A stretch of DNA of 64,000 bases, taken from NCBI RefSeq assembly GCF_009801115.1, contig NZ_VTOL01000002.1, positions 434,001-498,000 of the forward strand, written 5' to 3'. The translations under genes were made by a program, and so were the position numbers. Positions within the stretch are counted from its first letter, which is position 1, and every line of letters begins with the position of its first letter. This DNA comes from Dyadobacter sp. 3J3. GTDB lineage: Bacteria; Bacteroidota; Bacteroidia; Cytophagales; Spirosomataceae. The notes beneath the pieces were generated by a model. That model was not told where the DNA came from. It was given only the letters and a program-made list of their open reading frames with translations, and ran no database searches. Positions 36,718 through 46,890 of the stretch are shown in pieces.

Positions 36718-38142
36718 TTGCTAAAAATATCCAAGCAGCAGTTATCTGCACTACTGATTTTTTTTATTGCTTTAACAATACTTTCCTATTATCACAGGTA
36801 TGCATCTGGAGATGATGCATGGTTTGCAGAACAATCCTATTGGCTGCACAAAGAAGGGATCATCCGCTCAGAATTTTTTAAGGGCCTGTTAGGTTGGGAA
36901 AAACAACTTCTTGTAAGCCATAAACTCTTTCTGATATTTGGAGCGGGAATGATTCATCTATTTGGTTACGAACTCCCGGTTTTGCAATTTGTAAGTGTAA
37001 TATTTTTTGCAATTCTAATTGCCGAAATTATATTTTACGTCAACCGGGAAGAACAAAAAAGTATTTCCTGGTACTTACTGGCTGTATTGATACTTGTTTT
37101 TTCAAATCGTATTTTGATTAAAATGAGTTTTGAAAACCGGCCGGAAATCATGCTGGCTGCTCTGGGATTTGGCTCTTTCATTTTAATATCAAAAAGCAAA
37201 CCTCATTATTGGAAAAGTATTGCGGCTGGAATTCTGGCAGGAATGGCCGTTCTAACGCATCTCAACGGTGTTATTTATTTAGTTGCCGGAGCAGGAATGC
37301 TTTTTTATCTCAAACAATATAAAAATGCCTTTGCGTTTTCAATCGCCGGAGGATTAGTGAGTCTTCTTTATTTTGTTGACATTATTCAGGCAGAAAACGG
37401 TTTTGAAATCTGGCATTACCAGTTCATTAATGATCCTGCAACTCAAAACGCCTTTGGATTGGGTTCCAAACTTCTGGTTATGGTCACATATCCAGTTATG
37501 TTCTTCCATTCACCTGAACAAGTTGCACTTTCTTTATTGCTAGCCTTCATGTTTTGGAACCAGCGGCAGTTTCTGAAACAATTACCCATTCCATTGCGTA
37601 TTTATTCTATCGTACTTGTCACAGTTTTCTGGCTGATTACCAAAAAAAACTCAGGCGTATATCTTACGCTGTTTTTACCTTTTATGCTGGTTTTGACTTA
37701 TGAATTGTACAGATTAAAACCGTTTCAAACGAAAGCTTTAAAAGTAATTCTAGGGATATATTTTATTATCGGAATTTATGGGGCTGTCCAGATCATTTAC
37801 CTAAATTTAACACTTGAGTACTTGCCGATTTCTTATCAAAGGTTACAAAAAAATATTCCAGACCACAAACGTGGCTTTGTCCCACTCACTTTTTTTTTCA
37901 ACGAAATTGAGCGTTATCCGCATCTATTGAGTCATGAGAATTTTAAAATTCAGGCCATCATGTCCAAATCGGAATCTTCACCCAACAACATGGATAAATG
38001 GGCATATGCGAACAAGGCTGATTTTATTCTTATGGATTATAAATACCGACCGGAAAAATTCTACCCAAAAGCCGGCACCAGAATGCTGCCCCATTATCAC
38101 CTTACTTTTTTCGACGGGCGTTTTGCCATTTATCAAAATTAA
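36718..38142 (+). CDS. GT-C type membrane glycosyltransferase (PMT/ArnT-like)
   Basis: The 474-residue protein is hydrophobic with a first helix at residues 8-25 and a first periplasmic loop containing YASGDDAWFAEQSYW, where the acidic pair sits as in the catalytic Asp/Glu of GT39/GT83 polyprenyl-phosphate sugar transferases. A second element, MSFENRPEI, resembles the conserved acidic/Arg loop. Such enzymes attach sugar from a lipid donor to lipids or proteins at the periplasmic face. The start is TTG at 36718: the next Met is deep in the protein and a stop lies 27 bases upstream in frame. It converges with the PQQ dehydrogenase gene 10 bases away. Confidence 0.75.
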   Translation: MLKISKQQLSALLIFFIALTILSYYHRYASGDDAWFAEQSYWLHKEGIIRSEFFKGLLGWEKQLLVSHKLFLIFGAGMIHLFGYELPVLQFVSVIFFAILIAEIIFYVNREEQKSISWYLLAVLILVFSNRILIKMSFENRPEIMLAALGFGSFILISKSKPHYWKSIAAGILAGMAVLTHLNGVIYLVAGAGMLFYLKQYKNAFAFSIAGGLVSLLYFVDIIQAENGFEIWHYQFINDPATQNAFGLGSKLLVMVTYPVMFFHSPEQVALSLLLAFMFWNQRQFLKQLPIPLRIYSIVLVTVFWLITKKNSGVYLTLFLPFMLVLTYELYRLKPFQTKALKVILGIYFIIGIYGAVQIIYLNLTLEYLPISYQRLQKNIPDHKRGFVPLTFFFNEIERYPHLLSHENFKIQAIMSKSESSPNNMDKWAYANKADFILMDYKYRPEKFYPKAGTRMLPHYHLTFFDGRFAIYQN

Positions 38143-38152
38143 TAAAGCCGGA

Positions 38153-39895
38153 TTATTTATTTACCAACCCCGTTGTGGCTGTCTTAATCCTCCTGATTTT
38201 CCCATCACTTTTGGTCATCACAAACATTTCCCTGGTGAATGGATTATATTCAATTCTGAGATCGACCCTTTTTGATCCTGACATTTGCTTTAAATCCGTA
38301 GGTTTTAAATTTTTTGTAATACTGATTTCATACACTGTGGAATCCGACAGTTGTTTGTTGATATTGATGAAGAAAATCCTGCCATTTACAATATCTCCAA
38401 AGATGTATTTGTTTTTTAATGCTGCCAGATTGCCCTCGTATACATATCCTCCGCTGATCGCATTTCCATCCTGATGATCATAAGCAGCAAAAGGTTTGAT
38501 GTAATTATCCTTTTCAGTTTTATTGATTTCAAAAACATTTTTAAGATCTGATGGCGAAATTCCGAAACTTCCTTCCCGCGTATTCCAACCATAATCCCCC
38601 CCTTTTACAACCACATTTACCTCCTCAAAATTGGACTCCCCTACCTCGGCACTAAACATAATTTTTCCGTGCGTGAGATCCCATGAAATCCGGTGCGGGT
38701 TTCGGAATCCAAAAGCATAAATTTCCTTATATGTTTCGGGATCGGGATTGTGAACAAATGGATTATCGGCCGGAATACCATAATGACCGTTGCGACTATT
38801 ATTTCCAAGTGGATTTATACGTATTATCGTCCCTAAAAGAGATTTCAGATTATGGGTAATTTCAGGATGTTTTCCAATCGTTGAGCCACCGTCACCCGTC
38901 CCTATAAACAACAGTCCATAATCAGGATCATTTTTGCCGATGCCAGGAACAAAACCTATATCCTGGGTGCCGTGTACCACGCCTGGTACGTTAATACGAA
39001 GTAATTCCCTTCTTGCCCCTTCAAATGTCTTACTTTTTACATCATTTATTTTCCATTCAGAAACTACCCATTGTAAAGCCACTTTTATGGAATCCGGGAA
39101 TTCGTAGTCTGCTTTTTTACCAGTAAATTCCTCCGTGTGGGTAATGTAGATCAAGCCATTATTCAAATAATCAGGATGAAAAGCAAAACTACCCAATCCT
39201 GTACCCAGCCCCGGCGTATTTACATATTTGTCAACTTTCGTCCTGATATCCAGAAATACTTCTGCTTTTCTATTTTCAATTTTGTAAATAATTCCACGCT
39301 GATCACTCACATAAAGCGTCCCATCGCCCGATGGATGTGGCCGCATATTAGCAATTCTGGTAAACGGGGGTTTGTCAGAAGATGCAGGAATCTGAACAAA
39401 ATCTTCAAGCTCAATACTAATTCCGGATTTTTTGACCGGCGTACCGAACCTTTCACTGGGCAGAGAAACTGTGTTATCAGTTTTGACAACAAGTGGTTCA
39501 ATCGGATTGAGTTTTGTCTCATTGTCTATATAAGCCAAAATCGAATTTATTTCAGCAGGTTTTAAAAAGTCATAAGATGGCATGACCATTTTATATCTTT
39601 TTCGAAGGTTTACGGCTCTTGGCTCTCCTGAGTCTATTACTTTTCCTGGATTTTGAATAAATTCTGATAACGCTTTTTCCGGCAGCAAATGCGTAATTCC
39701 GCCGAGTCTGGGACCAATTTCGTCGTGGTCAATTGCATGGCAGGAAGCACAATTGGTATTAAATAATTCTTTTCCGCTTGATAGGGTCAATTTATCATCC
39801 GGATATCCGGATGAGGCATTTTGGCCGATTGCGATGTTTACTGAAAGTGTTATTGAAAATAAAAAGAAAAATGTAGAAAGAAAAAATTTAGACAT
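38153..39895 (-). CDS. Cytochrome c-PQQ sugar dehydrogenase fusion
   Basis: The ATG at 39895 (MSKFFLSTFFFLFS) starts a typical signal peptide, so I prefer it over 39919; this gives 580 residues. Residues about 42-125 are a class I cytochrome c with CASCH (haem attachment) and a Met ligand in MVMPSYDF. From about 150 to the end is a glucose/sorbosone dehydrogenase beta-propeller with ADMRPHPSG-like and GDGGS motifs, PQQ and Ca binding expected. The fusion should pass electrons from a sugar or alcohol to the haem. It acts in the periplasm. No adjacent accessory gene is visible. Confidence 0.87.
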   Translation of the reverse strand: MSKFFLSTFFFLFSITLSVNIAIGQNASSGYPDDKLTLSSGKELFNTNCASCHAIDHDEIGPRLGGITHLLPEKALSEFIQNPGKVIDSGEPRAVNLRKRYKMVMPSYDFLKPAEINSILAYIDNETKLNPIEPLVVKTDNTVSLPSERFGTPVKKSGISIELEDFVQIPASSDKPPFTRIANMRPHPSGDGTLYVSDQRGIIYKIENRKAEVFLDIRTKVDKYVNTPGLGTGLGSFAFHPDYLNNGLIYITHTEEFTGKKADYEFPDSIKVALQWVVSEWKINDVKSKTFEGARRELLRINVPGVVHGTQDIGFVPGIGKNDPDYGLLFIGTGDGGSTIGKHPEITHNLKSLLGTIIRINPLGNNSRNGHYGIPADNPFVHNPDPETYKEIYAFGFRNPHRISWDLTHGKIMFSAEVGESNFEEVNVVVKGGDYGWNTREGSFGISPSDLKNVFEINKTEKDNYIKPFAAYDHQDGNAISGGYVYEGNLAALKNKYIFGDIVNGRIFFININKQLSDSTVYEISITKNLKPTDLKQMSGSKRVDLRIEYNPFTREMFVMTKSDGKIRRIKTATTGLVNK

Positions 39896-40036
39896 ATACG
39901 GATTATCTGAGCGTTTCAATTGGTCAGGCTTTTTTAAGTAAAATATCTTTTTCAGAAGACTCTACTCATATATTATCAATCAGACGATTTTTATATTGAT
40001 TTGCCATTATCTCTTTTTACTATTATTGGTATAAAA

Positions 40037-40064
40037 CAAAAAAAACCGAAGCCTAAGCTCCGGT
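40037..40064 (-). terminator. Terminator after PepSY-like gene
   Basis: ACCGAAGC at 40045-40052 pairs with GCTCCGGT at 40057-40064 (one wobble) and is followed on the minus strand by eight T residues; it lies 30 bases past the stop at 40094. Confidence 0.85.
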
Positions 40065-40093
40065 ACTATTCACGTTGAGTAAAGTAAGGCAAT

Positions 40094-40399
40094 CTATTCT
40101 ACATTCTTACCATTCTTATCCAGCTTAACTCTGGCATTTTCACTACCTTTTTTAACGGATAAGTCATAATATTGGGTTTTATCATCATTGGTGACTAAAT
40201 AAGCAGTAGTGACTTTCCACCCTGCAAATGCGTCACTATTAATAGTTGCTTTTACAGCAGCAGGCAAATCTTCCGGTTTAACCGAAACTTTTTCCTGGGT
40301 TACTGTTGCAGCGTGATTAGGTTCCGTTATTGGAGTAGCCTGAACAGAGGCGAAAGAGATAAGAGTTAAGGCTACTGCCGACATTATTAGCTTTTTCAT
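40094..40399 (-). CDS. Small secreted PepSY-like protein
   Basis: The 101-residue protein has a signal peptide (MKKLIMSAVALTLISFASVQA) and one PepSY-like repeat: DLPAAVKATINSDAFAGWKV followed by YYDLSVKKGSENARVKLDKNG. It resembles half of the protein at 63515-63955. Such small periplasmic proteins are frequent in Bacteroidota; they may inhibit proteases or bind metals, but the function is unproven. It has its own terminator. Confidence 0.75.
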   Translation of the reverse strand: MKKLIMSAVALTLISFASVQATPITEPNHAATVTQEKVSVKPEDLPAAVKATINSDAFAGWKVTTAYLVTNDDKTQYYDLSVKKGSENARVKLDKNGKNVE

Positions 40400-40642
40400 A
40401 ATCTGTGTTTTTAATGAGAATCAATTATCTGTGCCTTTACACAATTATTTGTAACCAACCAGTATCATGCCAAACCTGCAAATTCTTTAAAATCAATGTA
40501 TTTAAGGAATTCTATAATTTCCCGAAATGGCCACAACGTCCCCATTTTGTCGAATAAATCTTCAATTCCCAGACCGAATTGTACATTGAAAAATGAATTA
40601 AATTATAGAAATTAGATTTTTATCCCACTACACTTCACCTGT

Positions 40643-43600
40643 ATGAAATCAACGCTACTCTTAAAAATCATTTTACTGTCAGTTATTCCTCTTTTGGGTT
40701 TGTCACAAAATCAAAAGAGCTATCAGATTGAATTAAAAAACGGCTCTTTCACACCTGAAAAAAATGTAGGAAACGGCCAAATTGGAGCGATCAACAGCAG
40801 GTTGTTACCAGATACGAAAACCTTGGTTATAATACAGTTTGAGGAAATTCCCGGTCAGGCTGAACGCGAAAAGTTAAAAGCAGAAGGAATTGAACTTCTG
40901 GAATATATTCCAAATAATGCTTACACAGCTATAATTAAAGGTCCGTTTTCTGACATTTCCATAAAAAGATCAAAAGCCCGTTCAGTGGTTTATCTGACAG
41001 CCAGCCAAAAATTGCACCCATTATTATTAAAAAAACCTTTTCCTGAACAAACCAGAAAAGTAAAAGGGCATGTAGATGTCTGGATTAATTTTCCAAAATC
41101 TTTCTCTTTGGACGAGATAAAGGAACAATTAAAAGCAGATCAATTTGAGATAATCTCCCATGTTTATCAGGCATATCAGATCCTTGAAATAAGGGTTCCT
41201 GAAAACCGCTTAAATGAGCTCGCTCTTAAAAATTACGTTCAGTACGTTGAACCTGTTCCTGAACCTGACAAGCCTAATAACATCAACAGCACCGCCAATG
41301 GCAGAGCTAATGTACTTCATTCTTCCTTACCATTAGGACGGAACCTGCATGGTGAAGGCGTTGTAGTGGGTGTTGGGGATGAATCCAATCCTTTACGTCA
41401 TGTTGATTTTAATAATCGCATTATTAACCGGGCTGCGATAGATTCCGGGGAACATGGAATCCATGTAATGGGCACTTTCGGAGGTGCCGGAATAGTGAAC
41501 GAAAAATATACAGGCTATGCTCCGAAAGCCAAAATCGTTTCGCAATATTTTTCCAACATTCTGGCTTATGCCCCTTCCTATGTACAGGATTTTGGAATGG
41601 TCATTACCAACAATTCCTACGGCAATGACGTAGCAGCCTGTTCTTCTTTGGGAGCATATAGTTTCCAGTCCTATATTCTTGACCAGCAGGCTTTTGAAAT
41701 GCCATACCTGCAACATGTTTTTGCGGCAGGTAACAGCGGCTCAATTGCCTGTAGCCCGTATCCCTCTGGTTTTGGCAATGTAATTGGGGGATACCAGACA
41801 GCAAAAAATATTATCAGCGTTGGCAATACTACGATGGAGGGCATTATTGCTCCAAGTTCAAGCAGAGGACCTTCAAAAGATGGAAGAATTAAACCTGAAA
41901 TAAGTGCTCAGGGTACGGATGTAGTTTCGTCATATCCCGAAAATCTTTATGCCCGTTCATCAGGAACAAGCATGGCTTCACCCGCAGTGTCCGGTGGCCT
42001 TGCATTGCTTTATCAGCGATATAAGGAACTTCACAGCCAGCAAAATCCCAAAAATGGATTAATGAAAGCCATTCTTTGTAATGGCGGGACGGATCAGGGA
42101 AATGACGGCCCGGATTATAAATATGGGTTTGGCTGGATGAATCTTTTACGTTCTGTCAAAATGATTGAAAGTGAAAGTTACAAATCGGCTTCCATTGCAA
42201 CCTCGGCCACTCCGCAAACTTACCCGATTGAGATTCCGGCAAATACGGCAAAAGTTAAAGTAATGTTATATTGGAACGACCCGGCACCTTCCACATTATC
42301 AGCAAAAAATCTTGTAAACGATCTTGATCTCACAGTAATAAATCCTTCCGCAGCAACTATTTTCCCAAAATTGCTTGATCCTACTCCCTCCAATGTCAAT
42401 AATCCGGCAACCACCGGTGCTGATCATATTAATAACATTGAGCAGGTTGTGATTGATTCGCCCATTGCAGGAACTTATCATATCAATGTGAAGGGAACCG
42501 CCGTCAATCAGAATGGCACTCAGGAATATTTCGTGGTATATGATATTATTCCGGTTTCAACCACTATAACAAATCCTATTGGTAAAGAACGTTACCGGGC
42601 TACGGATTCAATATATGTCAGCTGGGATTCATTTGGTAATTCATCGAATGATTTTTCAGTACAATATTCTACCAACGACGGTGCGCAATGGAATACGATT
42701 ACGGGAAACCTGACTGCAAACGGCCGTCAGCTAAAATGGGTTTTCCCGGACGTTTCAACAGATAAAGCAAAGGTAAAAGTAATACAGAACGCCACAGGAA
42801 CAGAAAGTATCAGCGAAGCATTTACCATTACCGGTCGCCCTGTTTTAAGTCTTTCGCCGGTTCAATGCGAGGGTTACATAGCTATGGAATGGCCCCCCGT
42901 TACTGGTGCAGGTGATTATGAGGTTATGATTTTAAAAGGTGACGAAATGGTTTCAGCCGGAGTTACCGCTAATACCAGCTTTGTCCTCAACGGATTGAGC
43001 AGAGATTCTACGTACTGGTTTGCAGTCCGGGCGCGGGTTAATACAAGTCCGGGCATACGATCCATCGCGCTTTCAAGAAAACCAGATTCCGGGAATTGTT
43101 CCGGGACAATTTCCGATCATGATCTTTTCCTGGAAACAATTGTCAATCCTGTTTCCTCGGGAAGGCTGTTAACGCCAAAGGCATTACCAGGTCAGAATAA
43201 TGTTACGATAAGGATAAAAAATCTTGATGATCAGCCCTTTTCAGGTCCGGTTTCTGTTGGTTATTCTTTGAATGGCAATTCAGTGGCCTCAGTATCTGCT
43301 TCCTTATCTATTCCGGCGCAGTCGTCCGTGGATTATACTTTTGCTGATCAAGTCAATCTTGCTGCACAGGGGTCTTATACCATTGCAGTATATGCCAATG
43401 CGCAGACTGACACTGTTACAAGAAATAATACAATTTCCGGCACATTTGATCAGCTAAACAACGCCCCGATTACACTTCCATTTCTGGATAATATTGAATC
43501 AGCAGCAGTCCAGGAAATTGTTACGGATAAAACAGGACTTCAAAATGCAAGTCGTTATGATTTTACAAATTCAACGAATGCTGGACGGATACGGACTTTT

Positions 43601-46024
43601 GTCAATACAGGTATGGCTTACTCGGGAACAAAAGCATTTACACTGGACACGGACAGGTTTTATCCCAATGGTAATACCAATTTTCTTGACGGTACATTTA
43701 ATCTTGCGAACTACAATTTGTCACAGGATATCCGACTTAATTTCAGATATAAAAATCATGGACAAAAGAATCATCCTGACAATAATGTCTGGATAAGAGG
43801 CAGTTACAACGATCCTTGGATTCCGGTTTATAATCTTTATGCAAACCAAAATCCGATTGACGGATATTATAAATTGTCATCCAGCATTGAAGTTACTAAC
43901 AAACTTCTGGAAAATGGACAGACGCTTTCAACCAGCACTCAAATTCGCTGGGGACAGCATGGCGACATAATCACGGCCGATCCTCTGAGCGGTGCCGGTT
44001 ATTCTTTTGACGATATTCAATTAAGTATTGTCACTGATGATATTCAAATGATAAGCCTCAACAGTATTGCCCAGGCAAGTTGTGGATTGAGTAATAATCA
44101 GCTTATTACGGTATCGGTGAGAAACAGTTCGGATCATGCAATTACCAATATTCCTGTTAACTGTAAAGTAAATAACGGCTCGGAAATACAAGAAATAATC
44201 CCATCTATTGGTGCCCGAACAACATTAAATTTCACATTTTCGGCGACCCAGAATATGTCTGCCTTTGGTGTTTACCATACCAAAGTATGGACTAGCCTTG
44301 CATCGGATTCTTACGCAGAGAACAACACCATTGAACTAGACACGTATAACAATCCTCAGATTACGGTATTTCCTTATCTCGAAAATTTCGAGAGTAGCAA
44401 TGGTAATTGGCACAGCGCAGGAACTTCAAGTTCATGGGCTTATGGAACGCCTGTTTCCAATAAAATAAATAAAGCTGCCAGCGGAACAAAAGCCTGGAAA
44501 ACCAATTTGTCAGGAAATTATAATAACGGAGAAATTTCCTACCTGTATTCTCCATGTTTTGATTTAACAGGTATGACCAATCCAACGGTAAGTTTCAGTC
44601 TAGCGCTCGACATTGAATACTGCCCGAATGAGGATTGTGATTTCGCTTATCTTGAATATTCAGATGATGGCAATACCTGGATCCGACTGGGGAATAAGGG
44701 GCAAGGGACAAATTGGTATAACAAAATCACCTACGATACCCAGGGTTGGAGTGTTCAGGATTATACCCGGTGGCATGTAGGTACCATAACATTGCCAACT
44801 GCAAATAATATCCGCCTGCGGTTTGCTTTAAGAGCTGATCCCGGAACTACAAGAGAGGGAATAGCTATTGACGACATTCACATTTATGATAACAAAAATG
44901 GTATTTACGCTGGCACAACTACCTCCTCCTCGGTAACGCAGAATCCAGCCAATAGTACCGGATGGATTGATTTCGTTCAAAATGGCCAGCTTGTTGCTTC
45001 CATAAATCCCAACAACCAGAGTTTGGGAACTACCGGGGTGCAGGCATTTATAAATCCCACAACTGTTCGCAACAACCAGGTACAATATTATATGGACAGG
45101 AATGTGACTATTAAGCCTGCCAATCGTTCGCTTGCAGCTAATGCTACCGTGCGTATTTACTTTCTGGATTCAGAGTCAGAAAAACTAATTGGCGCGTCAG
45201 GTTGTGCCAGTTGTTCAAAACCAGCCTCCGCTTACGACCTTGGGATTTCAAAATATACAGATACGAATATTAATAATGAAGATGGTATGATCAGTAATAA
45301 TGCGGGCGGAAGCTGGTCTTATTTTTCTTCTGCCAATGTGGTAAAAGTACCTTTTGACAAAGGTTATTATGCTGAAATCCAAGTAAAAGATTTCTCAGAA
45401 TTCTGGTTTAATGCAGGCGGAGGGCTTCAAAACGGAGCACTTCCGGTAGAACTTCTGAGTTTTACCGTCGCAAAAAAAACGGGAACTGATAACTTGGATG
45501 AGGTGATGGCCACCTGGATTACTACTTCCGAAACCAACACTGGTTATTTTGAAATAGAACGTGTTCAGGGGGCGGATGCATTTAACCTGAATCAGTTTAA
45601 AAAAATTGGAAAAGTACTGGCCGCAGGAAACTCTAACGTTCAGGAAGAATACAGTTTTACAGACAAGTCTCCCGACCAGAATACAACAAATTATTATCGT
45701 TTAAAAATGGTTGACCTTGACGGCAGTTTCCAGTATTCAAGAATACAGTCGGTGCAATTTGATACAAAAACAGATTGGCGTACCTATCCAAATCCTTCAA
45801 CAGGCATCGTGAACGTTATTTTTAAAGCTGATCCGGCAACCACTGTACAAATCAAAACTTTTGATATTCACGGTAATGTTATTTTTAAAACCAATATAAT
45901 TGCCACGGGTAGCGAACAAAAATGTCCGGTCGACTTATACGCGCCTCAGTTTTCATCAGGATTATACCTGATTGAAGTAACTTCACAACGACAAAAGAAA
46001 GTTTTCAGGATCATGAAGCTGTAA
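40643..46024 (+). CDS. Giant S8 subtilase with type IX secretion sorting domain
   Basis: The 1793-residue protein starts with a signal peptide (MKSTLLLKIILLSVIPLLGLSQ) and a propeptide-like part (about 30-215). The subtilisin domain has D246 in GVGDES, H271 in EHGIHVMGT, a NSG oxyanion site and S443 in GTSMASPAVSGG. After about 520 come a proprotein-convertase-like beta domain, fibronectin III-like and CARDB-like domains, a MAM/immunoglobulin-like lectin region near 1250-1400, and a C-terminal type A sorting domain beginning YPNPSTGIVNV and ending KVFRIMKL. This tags it for the type IX system and surface attachment. It likely degrades extracellular proteins. Single gene. Confidence 0.9.
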   Translation: MKSTLLLKIILLSVIPLLGLSQNQKSYQIELKNGSFTPEKNVGNGQIGAINSRLLPDTKTLVIIQFEEIPGQAEREKLKAEGIELLEYIPNNAYTAIIKGPFSDISIKRSKARSVVYLTASQKLHPLLLKKPFPEQTRKVKGHVDVWINFPKSFSLDEIKEQLKADQFEIISHVYQAYQILEIRVPENRLNELALKNYVQYVEPVPEPDKPNNINSTANGRANVLHSSLPLGRNLHGEGVVVGVGDESNPLRHVDFNNRIINRAAIDSGEHGIHVMGTFGGAGIVNEKYTGYAPKAKIVSQYFSNILAYAPSYVQDFGMVITNNSYGNDVAACSSLGAYSFQSYILDQQAFEMPYLQHVFAAGNSGSIACSPYPSGFGNVIGGYQTAKNIISVGNTTMEGIIAPSSSRGPSKDGRIKPEISAQGTDVVSSYPENLYARSSGTSMASPAVSGGLALLYQRYKELHSQQNPKNGLMKAILCNGGTDQGNDGPDYKYGFGWMNLLRSVKMIESESYKSASIATSATPQTYPIEIPANTAKVKVMLYWNDPAPSTLSAKNLVNDLDLTVINPSAATIFPKLLDPTPSNVNNPATTGADHINNIEQVVIDSPIAGTYHINVKGTAVNQNGTQEYFVVYDIIPVSTTITNPIGKERYRATDSIYVSWDSFGNSSNDFSVQYSTNDGAQWNTITGNLTANGRQLKWVFPDVSTDKAKVKVIQNATGTESISEAFTITGRPVLSLSPVQCEGYIAMEWPPVTGAGDYEVMILKGDEMVSAGVTANTSFVLNGLSRDSTYWFAVRARVNTSPGIRSIALSRKPDSGNCSGTISDHDLFLETIVNPVSSGRLLTPKALPGQNNVTIRIKNLDDQPFSGPVSVGYSLNGNSVASVSASLSIPAQSSVDYTFADQVNLAAQGSYTIAVYANAQTDTVTRNNTISGTFDQLNNAPITLPFLDNIESAAVQEIVTDKTGLQNASRYDFTNSTNAGRIRTFVNTGMAYSGTKAFTLDTDRFYPNGNTNFLDGTFNLANYNLSQDIRLNFRYKNHGQKNHPDNNVWIRGSYNDPWIPVYNLYANQNPIDGYYKLSSSIEVTNKLLENGQTLSTSTQIRWGQHGDIITADPLSGAGYSFDDIQLSIVTDDIQMISLNSIAQASCGLSNNQLITVSVRNSSDHAITNIPVNCKVNNGSEIQEIIPSIGARTTLNFTFSATQNMSAFGVYHTKVWTSLASDSYAENNTIELDTYNNPQITVFPYLENFESSNGNWHSAGTSSSWAYGTPVSNKINKAASGTKAWKTNLSGNYNNGEISYLYSPCFDLTGMTNPTVSFSLALDIEYCPNEDCDFAYLEYSDDGNTWIRLGNKGQGTNWYNKITYDTQGWSVQDYTRWHVGTITLPTANNIRLRFALRADPGTTREGIAIDDIHIYDNKNGIYAGTTTSSSVTQNPANSTGWIDFVQNGQLVASINPNNQSLGTTGVQAFINPTTVRNNQVQYYMDRNVTIKPANRSLAANATVRIYFLDSESEKLIGASGCASCSKPASAYDLGISKYTDTNINNEDGMISNNAGGSWSYFSSANVVKVPFDKGYYAEIQVKDFSEFWFNAGGGLQNGALPVELLSFTVAKKTGTDNLDEVMATWITTSETNTGYFEIERVQGADAFNLNQFKKIGKVLAAGNSNVQEEYSFTDKSPDQNTTNYYRLKMVDLDGSFQYSRIQSVQFDTKTDWRTYPNPSTGIVNVIFKADPATTVQIKTFDIHGNVIFKTNIIATGSEQKCPVDLYAPQFSSGLYLIEVTSQRQKKVFRIMKL

Positions 46025-46216
46025 CATATAAACCTTTGCATTTCAATAAATTAAGAATAAAAGTCTGCGTTTTAATAGATTAGAATAACATTATAAAAAA
46101 CACAAGTCTCAAAAAAGTAAAATTTAAGCGAACAAAAAGCTCTAATTTTCCACAAAACAGTACCTTTATGCGTACAGGATCTTAAACAATCCCGAGTAAA
46201 TAAAATTTAAACATTT

Positions 46217-46825
46217 ATGAAAAAGTTATTAGTCGTCCTTACCTTAACGTTAATCAGTTTTCTTTTTTCTAACAAAACATTTGCCCAATCCACCCTTACT
46301 GTGCAGGGTACTTATGGATTTACTAATCAAAGTTACATATCAAAAGGATCCTACGGTGGTGGCTTGCAGTATCGTTATTTTGTTAAACCGAACGTTGCCA
46401 TCGGATTGTCAGGCAAATATTTAATGGAGGAATTACAACGTGATTTATCAACCAAAAGCATTAGAGGAAAAGCAACAACGATACCTATCAACTTACTTGC
46501 AGAATACTATTTTAAAACCGAAGGAATTCGCCCATATGCCGGTATTGAGGCTGGTTTGAATATCCTGAAAATTGAAGGTTATAATATTGAAATTAACAAA
46601 ACTGTTTTGCGTCCCGGGGTGGCTCCAAAGGTTGGGCTTGTACTCCCAATGGGTAAAAGATTAAGTTTTACAGTTGAGCTCGCTTATCATGTAATCATTG
46701 GTTCTGCAAACTCGGTGCTTATGGACCCATTAAAACCTGGTAACGAAAAATACGAAGTAAAAAACAGTTCGCAGTCATTTACTACAAGTGGTGGAATTAC
46801 TTATATTTTTGGTAAGAAAAAATAG
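46217..46825 (+). CDS. Outer membrane beta-barrel protein
   Basis: The 202-residue product has a signal peptide (MKKLLVVLTLTLISFLFSNKTFA) and an amphipathic beta pattern with aromatic-rich strands: YGFTNQSYISKG, GGLQYRYFVKPNVAIGLSGKYLM, TTIPINLLAEYYFKTEGIRPYAGIEAGL and a terminal strand GGITYIFGKK. It is a porin-like small barrel of unknown function. It is followed 19 bases later by a strong terminator, so it is probably monocistronic. Confidence 0.85.
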   Translation: MKKLLVVLTLTLISFLFSNKTFAQSTLTVQGTYGFTNQSYISKGSYGGGLQYRYFVKPNVAIGLSGKYLMEELQRDLSTKSIRGKATTIPINLLAEYYFKTEGIRPYAGIEAGLNILKIEGYNIEINKTVLRPGVAPKVGLVLPMGKRLSFTVELAYHVIIGSANSVLMDPLKPGNEKYEVKNSSQSFTTSGGITYIFGKKK

Positions 46826-46843
46826 TTTTTGAAAAAATATGAT

Positions 46844-46884
46844 CAGGCGGATTCCAAAAAATATTGGAATCCGCCTGGTTTTTT
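46844..46884 (+). terminator. Strong terminator after barrel gene
   Basis: Arms of 14 bases, CAGGCGGATTCCAA (46844-46857) and its exact reverse complement (46864-46877), with a 6-base loop and six T residues downstream. Confidence 0.93.
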
Positions 46885-46890
46885 GTCAAG

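Noticed and set aside
36559..36720. Palindrome 36666-36696 as terminator of the Hsp70 gene
   Set aside because: No T tract on the + strand and it lies over 100 bases beyond the stop, after a -7 box.
46864..46890. TTG start for the 146-residue protein
   Set aside because: It lies in the downstream arm of a strong terminator; the ATG at 46891 or 46939 is better.
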